64,000 nt of DNA. Origin: Sphaerolaimus hirsutus. Lineage: Eukaryota; Nematoda; Chromadorea; Monhysterida; Sphaerolaimidae. A program made the translations under genes and the position numbers. A model generated the notes under the pieces. It had not been told where the DNA came from. It ran no database searches and was given only the letters and a program-made list of their open reading frames with translations. Position 1 is the stretch's first letter; each line of letters starts with the position of its first letter. Shown here piece after piece: positions 10,797 through 23,265 of this stretch. The stretch spans positions 9,604,704 through 9,668,703 of the forward strand of contig OZ038452.1 of the NCBI GenBank assembly GCA_964036195.1, read 5' to 3'.

Positions 10797-12695
10797 TCTC
10801 ATCAGACTTGTAAAGTGCCTATCATAACCTATGTAACATCTCATCAGGCTTTGAAATGCCATCTAACAAATGTTAGATCATACTTATTATTCATAATTAT
10901 CGGAATCAGAATTTAAGATAGCTGAAATGTTTAAACTTATACCTATTTTCAAGAGCTACTTCTCCGATCGATCATTTCAAGCGTGAAATTGAGAAAACTG
11001 ACCAAATTCAATGCTTGCCGCATTTGTGATTGAAATGCCTGTTCGATTTACAAGTCCCCGATTTGTGATTAGGGTTCCTAGGAGACAGTCTACTGTGCCA
11101 TTCTGTTGAATTGAGAATTAATGATGTGAGGAAAAACTGTTATTCTCCACATAAAAATAACCTAGGGAAATAACTCACAAGCAGAAAATTGGTGGCGGTT
11201 TCTGTGTCCATAAGCTCTTCATGAAAAACACTTTCTATGTTAACACCTTTCATTAACTTCTGAAAGAGCCTCAGCACATACACGTTCAAGCCAGGAATCT
11301 CACATTTACCGATATTGGCAGAACCATATTTCAAGCCACATTCATACACATAGGGTGGGTTAGGCCATAGCAGAAATCTGATTGTTCTGTTTGTTTTTGA
11401 ATCTTCCATTTGGGGACTTCCGTTCCAAAAGTTCACAAGCGACAAATCCAGAAAAATCGAGTTAAGCGTGGATTTGACCTCCACGTATAGTTTTTCACAT
11501 TTTAGAAAAGAAATCAGCATTATAGTCCATTTCGTTCCTGAGATACAGTGGTACCGATTTTCAGAAAAATCACAATTTTCATATCGAAAGTTCACATATC
11601 CATCTCAAATCCCCTATGAAAAACAGAAGTTTCACGTCGAAAGTTCACATATCCATCCCAGACCACAGGAGTTTCATTTCATAAGTTCACAAGTCCAAAA
11701 AATAGTTGAATTTCCAAAAGTTCACGCGTGCTCCGGGTCGCCCGCGAAGAACCGGCTGGAATTCCCATACAAAATAAAGTTTCATTTCCAAAAGTTCATA
11801 CGTGAATTTCCAAAAATATTTTGCTCTATAAATCGAGTACGGGTATAAATATAGATCTGAAAATTTAGGTTTGGGTAATTTTTGAAAAGGGCTTTTCAGT
11901 GGTCTAATTGGTTTTGCCCTGCGATGCACCGTTAGGAAGTTATTCACATTTCAAGTTCAAATTTTCAAATTTACTCCTTATTTTGGGTGGTTTACAAAAT
12001 ATGACATAACTCCCAAAAAATTTGCCAGCCGACAACATTTAGAGACACAAAAATTGTAGACAAATGTCCGGGATATCTGAAAAGTTCAGGGCAAGCTTTG
12101 TCGCCCAAACATGGCGCTGCCGGGCCAGCGCCAAACTTTAAAATGCGATTTTGAAAAATCGAAAAATCTGGATATGTGAACTTTTAGAATGAAAGTCCCC
12201 ATTTCTGAGAATCAAAATTTCACCGATAAAATGCATCAAAGTTGAAGTTAAAGGTAACTTTTTTCACATAACCAGCGTTGGTTATTTGTAAATTTCTTTT
12301 AACATAATTTTTTAGTAAAATTGTAAAAATCGTATTTTTATTTTCATTTTATTCATGTTTCGTTTTATTTTATTCTTCAATTTTCGATTTTTTTTTATTT
12401 TTCTGAGATTTTTCCAACCCTACACCACTATTTTGAAAAGTCTATTTAATGTAAGTTAACGGAAATCGAAAAGTAAATTAAAATAGGGAATGACTGACAG
12501 TGCACACACGAACTTGTTCCTGTAATCTCACCCACATAGAAGCACCAATGCAAACAGTAGTTTGACATATGACAATCCAACATATGTCATTTGAGTATAT
12601 TCAAATATATGCCATCTTGTCGTATTGTATTTTGTTTCTGTATTCTGACCGTACTGCATGCTCTGCACCCCTCAATTGTACCTACAGTGTGACAG
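10797..12695. other. Gene-free stretch with AAGTTCACA motifs
   Basis: Between 11400 and 12200 the phrase AAAAGTTCACA or GAAAGTTCACATATCC recurs many times, so this is probably an old degenerate repeat. A 151-codon minus ORF (11140-11595) has no recognisable features and overlaps the repeats. I would not annotate it as a gene. Confidence 0.5.
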
Positions 12696-12794
12696 AATCG
12701 CGCCATGGCGCCGGCGCCATTTGTAAGCGCCACATCATGACGCCAAAAACTGTAAATGGATATAAATATATGATACATAAATACATATCGCAAA

Positions 12795-12955
12795 TCCTCG
12801 ATTAAGTCCCCCTTGAATAACTCCCCCTTGAATAGCCCCCCTTGGATAATTCCCCCTTGAATAACTCCCCCTTTCCTCCGAAAAAATAACTCCCGCGCTT
12901 GAATAACTCCCCCAGTTAATACCCCCAGTGGAATACCCAGTTGAATATTCAGCTT
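12795..12955. repeat. CCCCCTTGAATAA array
   Basis: Tandem CTCCCCCTTGAATAA units, a diverged relative of the CCCCTCGAATAA arrays. Non-coding. Confidence 0.65.
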
Positions 12956-13264
12956 TCTACAACTAGCGCAGCGGGAGTTAAGGCATAAAAAATAAAAATA
13001 ATATATATAAAAGGAATTAAAAATAGGGTGCCGGGTCTGTCCGGAAAGGTGTTTAGATTTTCGGCAGGTTAGTGGCAGGAGGCTACCTGTCATAGATTTT
13101 GAGGAGATTGCGTCACTTTTTGACCCAAATCAAACCATCTGTATCCAAATTATGCGCGGCACTATTGAAATTAACCGTTTCTAGTTGACAGCATCGTAAT
13201 AAATAAATCGCGTTTCCCAATAAATTTATGTGTCAAGGGTTGTGTCAAGGATTGCGTCAAGGAT

Positions 13265-13520
13265 AGGGTGTCAAAAAAAATTTTTTACAGAAAACGGAAA
13301 ACGGAAAGGTAAAAAATTTTCACTTTATGGAAAACGGAAAACGGAAAGGTAAAAAAAAATTTCTGCCGGAATACGGAATACGGAAAGGTAAAAAAAATTC
13401 ACTAAGTGGAAAACAGAAAACGGAAAGGTAAAAAAAAATTTATCAGCCGGAAAACAGAAAAATGAAATGCCGGAAAACGGAAAACGGAAAGTAAACTTTT
13501 CACGGAAACAGAAAAAATAA
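13265..13520. repeat. GGAAAACGGAAAACGGAAAGGTAAAAA array
   Basis: About six degenerate tandem units of GGAAAACGGAAAGGTAAAAA. The same unit is repeated at 14440-14715 beside the hypothetical gene. Confidence 0.8.
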
Positions 13521-13911
13521 ACTGAAATTAGCACAGAAACGGACAAATTTGCATGCAGGTTTGCCTGTTTGGCTTTGATTGTGGTAGCTGTACATTCTGC
13601 AACTATGGATCATGCCAGTAACTTCACTTGTAGTTCAAGCTTAACTGAACCAACAAAAAATCATCAAAAGGTAGCAAAAATACACTACAACAACAATAAA
13701 GTTGGAGTAGATGTGGGTTGACACGGGGGCCCACAACCCCAAGACACAGTTGGGAGAGCAAGTTTATTGCACAGTGCTGAACTGAACATGCATCACAAAA
13801 GGTCACAGGTGGTGTGCACTTGAAACATAACAAGTGTGGGTTTGGTAATAACCCCATCCACACTACTACTCAACTCCTTGGGGGGTAACCGGATTATATG
13901 ACCTTGGATAA

Positions 13912-15854
13912 TCATAAAAAGGTAAGAGATACAACAGAGTTTACAAGTTTCATGTATCTGAAGTTACAAAAACTAATTGAACAATGTTTGCATGGGAAAA
14001 CAGAAAAGCTTATACACAAAAGAGTTTCCTCAATCAAATGAACAAATTTCACATCTTGCATTGACAGTAGGTCTTTTATCCAACATCCATTGACTTGGAC
14101 TTCTGCTGCACTTTCCTTGATGTGTTGCATGAGGGCTTGACCATTCGGCAACATTTGCAGAATCAGCAGTCTTCCCAAATCGATAGGCGGGTGGTTGTAA
14201 TATGATGTCGCAGGTTGAGAAATCAGCCAAATCAGTTTGTGTGGTGATGTTGCGCAGACTGGCCAGGTAGTTGGGATTTTCAAGCAGAATTGAGCAAACA
14301 TCTTGACTCCGAGTTTTGTGAGCATGTCTCTCTCTTCACGTCTTCGTGAGCACGCCTGATACAGATTTGGATACAGATAAAAATTATGAATGACACAAGA
14401 ACCTGGTAGAAAAAACACCATAGTGGAAAAAGATAAATACAGATTGGAAAAAGAATGGAAAAATGCCAGAAAACTGAAAATCGAGCCAGAGAATAGAAAA
14501 ATGGCCTGGAAAAATGGAAACAGAAAGGTAAAAATTTTTCAGCCGGAAAACAGAAAAATGGGCTGGAAAAACGGGATGGAAAGGTAAAAATTTTTCAGCT
14601 GCCGGAAAACAGAAAGGTAAAAAATTTTCAGCTGCCAGAAAACGGAAAACGGAAAGGTAAAAAAATTTCAGCTGCCGGAAAATGGAAAACGGAAAGGTAA
14701 AAAATTTTCCTGCATTTTACAAACATGTCAAGACATATATTTTTCTGAAGGGAACACTCTAGACTATGTGATATGCATTTTGCTGAAGGAAACACTCAAG
14801 AAAATATAAAAAACACACTGTGATTCGCGCACCTTTTCTTGATTTCTTTGTTCGATCAATGCATCAACGTTTTCGTATGTGATGCGCTCTGCGGGAAGTG
14901 TGAAGTTTGGTAGGGGGCTTTCAGACCCCCCAGCCGTTCTACAAGAATCATCACCGTTTGCTGTAGCACCCTCTGTAGCCACAGTTGTGGTGCCATCACC
15001 TAATGAACCATCTACAGCCGATGTAGATGATTGCCCAGCATCTGTAGATGTGAACTCATCCAATGTGAAATCACACATAGCGGGCGCGAACTCCGTAACC
15101 AACGCAGCCCACTTGGCAGAAATTGCATTTGCCTTTTCCATTTCAGGATCTGTACCCAGTGGACACAGCATTTCACTGAAAATTTTTATTTACATTTAAT
15201 TTCAATATAATCCATAATTACACTTTTTTTCGAGTAAATGTATATACTTTTTCAATTTATACCAACCTAAGTGATGGCATCGTTATCGGTGAGTGTACCC
15301 GCTTTCTACTGTGGTTTTCTCCACGGGTAGTCGCATCTGCCAAAGCGCGCTCAGCTCTTGCACAAGTAGCCCAAGCCTCTGTCACTATACTTTCATCACT
15401 TTCCTTTTCCCCCTCAACCACAACCGCCGACACTGGCACGTCTCTCACATAAGGCATTGGTGGAGAGGCCACAGAATATCTGAATAAGTGTGAGTATGTG
15501 TGAATATACACCAATTGATGTGATGAGCAGTGATCCCAATTCACAAAGTTCTATGCTCACTGACCGTAGCTAAAAAGTACACAAAATTGTCAAATTTTCA
15601 ATCATACTCACACAACAGATATTGGCGAATGTGTCCCACCATCTGGGTGAACTGTACTAGTGCTGGAAACCTGAACGGTTGGAGAGCTGGGGACATACTG
15701 AGGGCTTGGTGCCTCGGAACCAGCGTAGAAAAACGTTTCTTGCAAAGACCCCCGTGAAAGGGGTGAAGATGGAATGTACTGGGGGCTCTTTGCACGTGAT
15801 CTGGGATCACCATTTGCCAATTGTGGATCCCGCGGTGCACTTGTGCTGACTTCT
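13912..15854 (-). CDS. Hypothetical multi-exon protein, 5' end not found
   Basis: Four exons read leftward with consistent phases: 15854-15612, 15479-15267, 15175-14833 and 14355-13912. Introns begin GT and end AG (for example GTGAGT after 15612 and GTTGGT after 15267). The predicted product is about 413 residues. The first part is Ser/Pro-rich with two SPQY(I/V)PSSP repeats, the middle is Glu/Ala-rich, the third exon is Thr/Ser/Gly-rich, and the last is more hydrophobic with several Cys. I do not recognise a family. No initiator was found, so at least one upstream exon is missing. A GGAAAACGG array lies inside the last intron. A host gene or a gene of an integrated element are both possible. 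Confidence 0.55.
14440..14715. repeat. GGAAAACGGAAAGGTAAAAA array within an intron
   Basis: Seven or so units, many followed by TTTCAGCTGCC. It lies between the last two exons of the minus-strand gene. Confidence 0.8.
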
Positions 15855-15929
15855 CTGAGTATTTTTCGACACTACGTAATATGCATTGGAAAATGATGAT
15901 AGCTTTTCTCAAGTAAAATACCCTATAAA

Positions 15930-16145
15930 ATGTCAAATGTCATGCAGATGTAAAATACCCTCATGTATTGGTTAAGACATGAAAAAATCCCTGTAAAATG
16001 TCATGCAAAGGGTCATCTAAAACGCCCTTACACAATATCCATGTAAACACCCTCTAAAATGTCAAATGTCATGCAATGTAATAACTCAGCAGACTCTAAT
16101 ATAAAATGCCATCGAAAATGGCAAATGTGTCACATAAAATGTGTC
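15930..16145. repeat. Short AAAATGTCAAATGTCATGCA repeats
   Basis: At least four copies of CCTGTAAAATGTCAAATGTCATGCA-like units. Similar units occur near 361-520 and 9355-9415. Confidence 0.6.
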
Positions 16146-17409
16146 AAACCAACTCAGAATTTATTTCACCATAAACTCTGCATTTCTTGGCCGTTTTTTC
16201 GCTTTCACTATCCATCTTTGTTTGCCTAGATTTCTCAACAATTTTGTCTTTGAACTGATAGAAGGATATTTTACCATTCACAAAATCATTGAAGTAATCA
16301 ATATCAGTGTTAGCCATTTTTATACCAAAACTGTTTAGTTAATTAGCTTGAAAGTTATCTGAAAAGTTACAACAAAATTTACAGTAAAGTTATTAAATAT
16401 CTATATATTTACTTAGGAATCTCAATAAATCTGGCTTTATCACAGATAAAATATTTACAACAGACAAAATTGTTGCGGAAAGCCAAGTCATGGAAAACCA
16501 TGCGCACAAATATGTTGTAAAGGTGAAGTCCCAACCTGGAAAGCCAAAGCCAAGTCATGGAAAACCATGCACACGCACAAACATGTTGTAAAGGTGAAGC
16601 CAGCCCCAACCCACCGTAAAGCATTCCATGATTCACTTCCATAACTGGGTCACATAGGGAGAACTGCCACATTTTTTCCATGCTTTGCTGGATGATGAAA
16701 ATTAGATGTTTTATGTCTCACGACTTGCTACATTTTTAACATTGTTTAATGCATGATGCAAATTGAAGGTTTTAGGCTGGAATTCAAGCATTCCACCCAC
16801 ATCCCACCCACACATATAGATAAGATCAAAATGTAAAATATTTGGGTCACAAACAGGGGCCTGCCACATTTTTACATACCTAAATGTTTGATGCACATGG
16901 AATGCTATACATATAAGCTACCTGCCACATTTCTTCCATTGTACAGGGGTTGATAAAATGCTTGATGTTGTAATGGGGGTGTTGGGATGGAATTCAAGGA
17001 ATCCCCAATAAAATGCTATTCATAAATGGCACCCTGATAAGATCAAAATGGGAGCGCAATTATCTGTTACAACGCCACCGGTATCATAAAACAGCCTGAA
17101 ATTTCAATTCACTTCAAAAATTTCCAAAATTTCCACCCGGAAATCAAAAAATGTCAAAACACATTTTTATTCTTTTGCAAATAGCAATTTCGGTGTATAG
17201 CATGAAACAGTAAGTTTCCTTTCACATGCATTCATGCAAATGTAAAATTCATAAACAATTTTAGACCAAATGACAAGTCTGGAGCACATGATAAACGCTT
17301 TGAAAATTTGAGCAACTATTTTACAGAATTAAATGCAGGTATTTTTCAAAAATTCTGTATGCATGTAATCAAGTTTTTGAATAACCCCCGCCCCACCCAT
17401 AACTAACAG
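16146..17409. other. Gene-free stretch with a local duplication
   Basis: Near 16480-16605 a unit of about 70 bp (GCCAAGTCATGGAAAACCATG, then ATGTTGTAAAGGTGAAG) is duplicated in tandem. I see no supportable gene, though it may contain the missing 5' exons of the gene that follows. Confidence 0.5.
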
Positions 17410-18794
17410 AAATATTAGAAAATATCGACAATCAACAAGAAGACGACCCCAATGTCCCATCAACATCCAATACCATAAGAACTGAGAGAAATAATCAAAA
17501 TGGTGGAAATATGACACAAATAACGCAGGCCCCTAATGTACAAAATAATCAGGTAAATGACATCATAATAAATATTTTTCATACCAAAAAAATGTTAAGA
17601 ATTTTTCAGAGACCCCCAAATCACCATCAAAATGTACACGGTATACACACCGTAGTCGTCGATCAAAACCCTCAGGTAATGTAATGTAAAAATAGAAAAT
17701 AATTGAATAACATTTTCACCACCTATACAGGTACATAGGCAACAAATGCAAATACCTCAAACACTTCCAAATGACCAAATGTTGCCTCAATATGAATTGT
17801 TTCCAGTGTGTAGTAGAATGTCTTCTACAAATAGAGCACTGCAATCAGTAGCTCAGCAAGTTGCCGCTCAACCACCCCAACCACAAGTGGTACAAGAACA
17901 ACAACATCAAAAGCAACAACATCAACAACAGTCAGGTTTTCCGTATATCCCATTCCCTCTGTTTTTATCCATATATCGTTTTTACATAGGAGGTTAAACC
18001 CAAATGCGGCACCATTTCAATATAATGGCATTCAACAAGTGCAGCTGCAAATGACATCAAATATACCCCAACAACAACAACCACAACAACAACCACAACA
18101 ACAACAACAACAACAACAACAAGTTGTGGTAAATGAAAACCCCCCGCAAAACCCCCCTCAAAACACCCCTACCAGAAGGATCAATTGTTTCCAAACAATC
18201 TATCGAATGCTAACCCCAGTCATTAATGTAATTAATGGAAATGTCAATGCAGATGCTCATCCTTATTTTAGGGATATGGATATCAGGCAAATGAACACGT
18301 TTAATCAATTCAGGTAAATTGTCCGAGATTGAAAAAAAATCAATTTCAAAATTTTTTGTTTTCACAGGACACTGGGTCAATTGGTGAGATCAGGGGCGCT
18401 TGAAAGATTTACATCTTGGACACCTCAGATAGCCAATTATCTTATCTTAGACGACGCAGCACTTTTGACTGTTTTTATGACATTTGCAAATACTATTGCA
18501 TCATTTCTGTCTATGGTTTGTGTAGGTAAAATGCTGGCTATTAATGGAAGCATACAATCAAATCTGAATGCTAATTTTATATATGATGCATTAAATACCT
18601 TTAATTTGAGTAAAAGTTTAAGACAATTGATTCATGCAAATATATGGTCCATGGAAGGAGCGGCTGTTGCATTTGTGAGAGCGATTAATGATATGTTCAT
18701 ATTTCATAATTCACCAATCTTACACTTCCCTTACACTTGTAATACATTGTGGCTAATTTCACCAGAACCGGAATTGCATCGTATGGAGTTATGA
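17410..18794 (+). CDS. Gln-rich hypothetical protein, multi-exon, 5' partial
   Basis: Exons: 17410-17552, 17610-17675, 17731-17935, 17990-18313 and 18368-18794. Introns are 52-57 bp with GT/AG ends (CAG|GTAAAT, CAG|GTAATG, CAG|GTAAAT). The N-terminal part is Asn/Gln-rich. A long poly-Gln tract encoded by CAA repeats sits in exon 4. The last exon encodes a compact, non-repetitive region of about 140 residues, with hydrophobic helices near residues 20-45 of that exon. I recognise no family. The junction 17935/17990 is off by one base in phase, so an indel in the repeat or an unseen splice choice is likely. A polyadenylation signal follows at 18928. It could be a host regulatory protein or part of a larger viral-like locus. 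Confidence 0.6.
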
Positions 18795-18927
18795 GGTTAA
18801 CTACCATAACATATACCGCCATGTTTGACACATCCAGTGGGGTTTTTTTTATTGTTACACTTTGTGGCTATATGGATTAATTACTATATGAGCCGAGCTA
18901 GGATGATGTGAGCAACAATGATGATTA

Positions 18928-18933
18928 AATAAA
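18928..18933 (+). terminator. AATAAA polyadenylation signal
   Basis: AATAAA lies 134 bp after the stop codon of the Gln-rich gene, a plausible 3' end signal. Confidence 0.5.
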
Positions 18934-20004
18934 CCTGTGTCAATTCTTGTTCAATGTGTCAATAAATTCACTCATAAATATTATTCAATCCAAAAAATCA
19001 ACTTAACGCTAAATACAGTGAGAACGCATCGACTTGAAGCAAAATAATTAGTACCATTGAAAAAAACATGTAAAAATACCCCCACCCTCCAAATTTTGTG
19101 TCGATAGATAGCTTTTTACCCGAGTTTTTGCAATTTTTCTATTTCCCTAACTTATTTATCCTATTTTTATTTAATCAAAGTGTTTTGACGTTTTTGTCGC
19201 TTAAAATACATTTTTCTGTAATCGCGCAAAAGTAACGAGATACTTATGTTCTCTGTAACGAGAACGAGCTAGGTAGAGTAAATGAAAGCTAAATGGAAAA
19301 CCTGATTGTCAAGCCCTTTTTTTCGCATTGGAACCAGTTCATTTTCGCGTAGGCGCCATTCAAAAAAACAAAGGCCATCCTGTTAAAGCTTATCGCTTTT
19401 GTTTTTGCTTAAGCGTTTTTGGCGGACTTGCGTTTTTTTTAAGAAAAAGAAAAATGTGATTTCTGATGAGTTTTTCATCCTCTATCCTATATAGGTATTT
19501 TTCAATTTTTATTGCCCCCAAATAAGTACCCATTATTTATTTAATTTCGTTTCTTCATAAACCCCCCCAAATATTACAGCCGCGATCCGACTGCTTAGCC
19601 TAGAACCCCCCCGAAAATCCAAAATTATCTAAAATTTCATGGTCAAATTCAATTGGCACCTGGAACCTATTCTACTATTCGAAAGCCCACAAAAAAGGAA
19701 AGAGCCCCGGTAAAATTGGCTGGCTAAAGTAGGTTTGAGAGGGTGGTTTTTTTTGGCGTTTTTTTGGCTCATTTTTCAAGCCCTGCATAGTGTCGGGAAT
19801 CGTTTTACCCGACTCGTTTTTTGGGCGAGAGCACACCCGTTTTTACACGTTCACTCAAAAAGTGAACATCCAAAAAATATCGACGTACGTCGAGCCTGCA
19901 ATTAAGCAGGGCTTTTGAAATTTACACTTGCTAAAAAAGCAGAGTGTCCCAAAAATGTGGTATAGCGTATGCTACACTAAACGAGAGCAGAGCTCTCGTT
20001 AAAA
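18934..20004. other. Gene-free stretch
   Basis: AT-rich, no convincing ORF. CCCGACTCG motifs of the foldback family begin near 19795 (GTCGGGAATCGTTTTACCCG). Confidence 0.5.
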
Positions 20005-20405
20005 AATCGAGTCGGGTAGAAACTTACCCAACGCGACCCGACGGCGGGTGAATAGCTACCCAACGCGGGTAGACATCCGTATTAGCAAAAAAAAACGCAA
20101 TTTGCCAATAAAATATCGAAAACTTTTTATTCAATGTCTACCCACGCTGGGTAGCTATTCACCCGCTGTGGGAATGCGTCGGGCAAAGTTTTACCCGACT
20201 CGATTTTCGGGCAAAGTTTCTGCACACTTTTCATTTCCACCCACTTGCTTATTGAGCGACAATAGAATCTGCGGCTTCTTGTCATCGCTCACGCTTCAAA
20301 ATTTGTGCGTGAAAGGTGTGCAGAGAGTTTGCCCAAAAATCGAGTCGGGTAAAACGTCGCCCGACACGGCCCCACGGCGGGTAAATAGCTACACAACGCG
20401 GGTTG
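20005..20405. repeat. GTCGGGTAAAACG foldback repeats, nested pair
   Basis: GAGTCGGGTAGAAACTTACCC through GGCGGGTGAATAGCTACCC (about 20008-20075) is inverted at 20134-20215. That right arm is in turn inverted again at about 20302-20400 (ATCGAGTCGGGTAAAACG, then CGGCGGGTAAATAGCTAC). The left edge of the tandem duplication falls inside it. Confidence 0.8.
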
Positions 20406-20452
20406 AATAAAAAGTGGGGACATTTACTGGAATTGAATCTTGCCATTAAGGA

Positions 20453-21656
20453 ATGGCTGTCCCCCGCGCTGCTTTTATTTACTTGGTGGTCGTTGCCACC
20501 ATGCTGGTGGCCGGCGCGTTGGCCCGCACGCCGTGCAACAGGGTGCTTTGCCACTGCCGCGGCACGTCGGCAACCTGCATTGTCAAGGCAAATTTTGATG
20601 AATCCCAGTGAGAAAAATTTAATTTTCTACGAAATATCACTATTTTTTGTCTGCAAACAAATTGCAATGCAGGTATGGCAAAGACATCAACATCAGGTCG
20701 CTCGTGATACACGCCCCCTACAACTCGCTCTGCGTGGAACTCAAAACGAAATTTCCATACGTGGGGGCTGATTATCACTGCATTGTGGGGGTCTGTTTGA
20801 TAAAATTTTTCATCTGCGCATGTTGGTGACAGCAAATATTTGTGCTTGAATTCAGAGCGCCAACTCCAAGACGGACGTTCCGGCGACTTTCACCGCAGCC
20901 ACCGACATGCGCAAATACACTGCCGCGGTGGAAAAAGCCACTCAAGCGGTTTGTAATTTTTAATTTTTTTGTGAAAATAGTAAAGATTTGTCATTGGGGT
21001 TTGCGCACCTCTAACACTTTTTCAAAAATTTTGGCACTGGTTTACATCAAAGCATTTAGATGAGTGGCGCAAACTTTTCCAGCTGAAACACGCAAACTCC
21101 AATGACAAATCTTTTCAAAGTAAATAAAAAAATTATGAGCAAAATTCATCATGTGCAGCCTCCCGCGTTGAGTGGTAAGTTGACCAGCTTTTACCCCTCT
21201 ACTGACATCACAACCCCAACCGCAACTACTAATGCCATGTCAGTAACTGACACTACCAGTACTGAGTTGACAACAACAACAACACTGATCAACGATCCTA
21301 AACGGATGGTACAGTACAAATCACCTGAGGGCGGTCTAAAGTGGTGCATTGTCCGCTCTCTGACTTGCGAATGCAACGCATGCGCTAAAAACTGCCCATG
21401 CCCCACCCCCGAACCTTGTCCCACCTCTGAACCGTGCCGCAGTTGCAGTCCGAGTATTATTTGGGTTTGTTTTAGATTAACACAAATCAAATACGTAAAA
21501 AATTGAAATTCATCTATTTTTTAGATTTCTCCGTCACCACCCAACGGCACTTCTCCGGCCACCCCCGGCACTTTACCAACTTCCAGTACTGCCACTTCAA
21601 CCACCCCCACCCCTCACCCCACTTCTGACGAATTTACCTCCAGCACCCCCCTCTGA
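20453..21656 (+). CDS. Secreted Thr/Ser-rich, Cys-rich protein (copy 1)
   Basis: Five exons in perfect phase: 20453-20607, 20673-20760, 20856-20948, 21159-21464 and 21525-21656, giving 257 residues. The start ATG is followed by a typical signal peptide: about 25 residues with a Leu/Val/Ala core ending at ALA. A Cys cluster (CNRVLCHC) comes next, then a Thr/Ser/Pro-rich mucin-like region, a second Cys cluster (CECNACAKNCPCP) and another Thr/Ser/Pro-rich tail. It is probably secreted or a surface glycoprotein; no family is recognised. The frame ends just after a run of six C. A one-base change there would open it into the next exon set, so this may be the N-terminal part of a longer membrane protein. 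Confidence 0.65.
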
Positions 21657-22866
21657 AAACTGACAAAATTTACAAGGTTGCACACATTCTTTTGGACAAC
21701 AAAGAATACTTTGAGGGGCTTTGTCATCACTTTGCACCAAATTTGTACGTACCCACAAAAGTGTGAGTTGATTCAGTGTTGCATTTTTTTTCTGACAATG
21801 AATAACACATTAAGTTATTTGGTGTTATAGCTCTGGACCCCCCGTGACGCCATCAGCGGTGATGGAACTAAATACTAATGCTATTTCATCAACCACTACA
21901 GCTGTGCCGACCAGTGCACTTAACACACCCACTGATTCTCTTCACGTTGCATCAGTGGTAAACAGAAAAAGTGCAAAAAACGTTCTGGAAAGTGTTGGCG
22001 CTCTACCTACAGTGGGTGCTGGTGATGGTGGTGATGTGTTCTGGATGAGACGGTGTTGAGACAGGTACACCAACTAGTAGAAATAGAAAATAGAATAGTA
22101 TTTTAATTTTCAGCTCACTAATGACTAGGGTTGGTTAAAAAATCAATTTTTTAAAACCCCCTGATTAAAACTAATTTTAAAATTCCTACTAATTTCAATT
22201 TTTTGAAAACCTTTTTAAATAGCCAAATTTGAAAAAAATCAAATTTTCCTATCTTTGTCTCTTTACCTAAATTTGATAGAATTCATTTGCCCAAAATCGG
22301 AGTTTTTAAGCACTTAATTGCTTAAAAATTCTGAATATTTTAAAAAATGTAATGTAATGAGAAAATCCCAACCCTAGTCACTACCCTTACATCATCAATC
22401 AAATCTTCTATATCCACGCAGCTACTGGCCATTGAGGAGCTTCTGCAGCAGATCAGCATCAAGCTCGATCTGATCCTTTCCATTGTCATGGTCCTGCAAA
22501 GCTACCTAAGTGACTGGGCCTATAAAACTGCTGATGCCGGCTTCCAAGCCGGCTCCAATCTATCGGCTGTTGGCTTTGTCATTTTGGTCAGGGCAGTGGC
22601 TCTGGTGAGTTCAAAACTGAACCCACATCACACCCACAACTGTTTCAATGAAACCTCTGCTACACATTTTCAGCGCGCCAAGGGCCGGGCGGGCTGCTGC
22701 GGCTGCGGCGCGCGCACCCCCCACCAGTCTCAACCCGCAGCTGACACCCCAGCCGAGACCCCAGCGCAGATTCAGATCCCCTTGGTGCAGAGGCAGACCC
22801 CCCCCGGTGCGCCCCGCCCTGCCCGTGCGCGGGCCAGTTATCGAGGCGCGCGATGCGGGCACCCAT
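21657..22866 (+). CDS. Downstream exons: Thr-rich segment, hydrophobic segment and Cys/Arg tail (copy 1)
   Basis: Coding-like blocks follow the previous gene. One block at about 21662-21762 (KIYKVAHILLDN...) has a GTGAGT donor. The next, at about 21832-22073, starts after an AG acceptor and is Thr/Ser-rich. An exon at about 22423-22601 holds a heptad-like LLAIEELLQQ stretch and two hydrophobic segments, and is followed by GTGAGT. The last exon, about 22675-22866, is Arg/Ala/Pro-rich with CCGCG. The overall layout resembles the membrane end of a surface protein with a short cytoplasmic tail. Joining needs one-base offsets near 21650 and 22037, so I cannot tell one broken gene from several genes. 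Confidence 0.45.
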
Positions 22867-22904
22867 GAAATGATCACGTTCGCCAACCCCCCACCCGGTC
22901 GGCT

Positions 22905-23265
22905 ATTTTCACAAGCGACCGCTTTATTGAGTGGATCAGTGACAAGGAAAACTGACTGTGTTTTGTCAGTCGATATGAACATATCTACCAGAGTCGGGTT
23001 GCTATTCACCCGCCATGTGATTGCGTTGGGCAACATTTTACCCGACTGACAATAAAAATGTGGCTTTTTTTGTCAATGCGGTGTGAAAATTATCCAGCGA
23101 GACTTTGCCCGAAAATCGAGTCGGGTAAAATGTCGCCTGACGCAATCACACACCGGGTGAATAGCAACCCGACTCTGGTAGATACGTTCATATCGACTGA
23201 CAAAACACAATCAGTTTTCCTTGTCACTGATCCACTGAATAAAGCGGCCGCTTGTGAAAATAGCA
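22905..23265. repeat. Foldback repeat with 150-bp arms (copy 1)
   Basis: CTATTTTCACAAGCGACCGC, the GTGACAAGGAAAACTGACTG block and CGGGTTGCTATTCACCCG form the left arm. The right arm (about 23100-23265) is its inverse with a few mismatches. The inner part carries the GTCGGGTAAAATG family core. The same repeat is at 29076-29436. Confidence 0.85.

Noticed and set aside
11140..11595. 151-codon minus ORF
   Set aside because: Overlaps degenerate AAGTTCACA repeats and has no recognisable domain.
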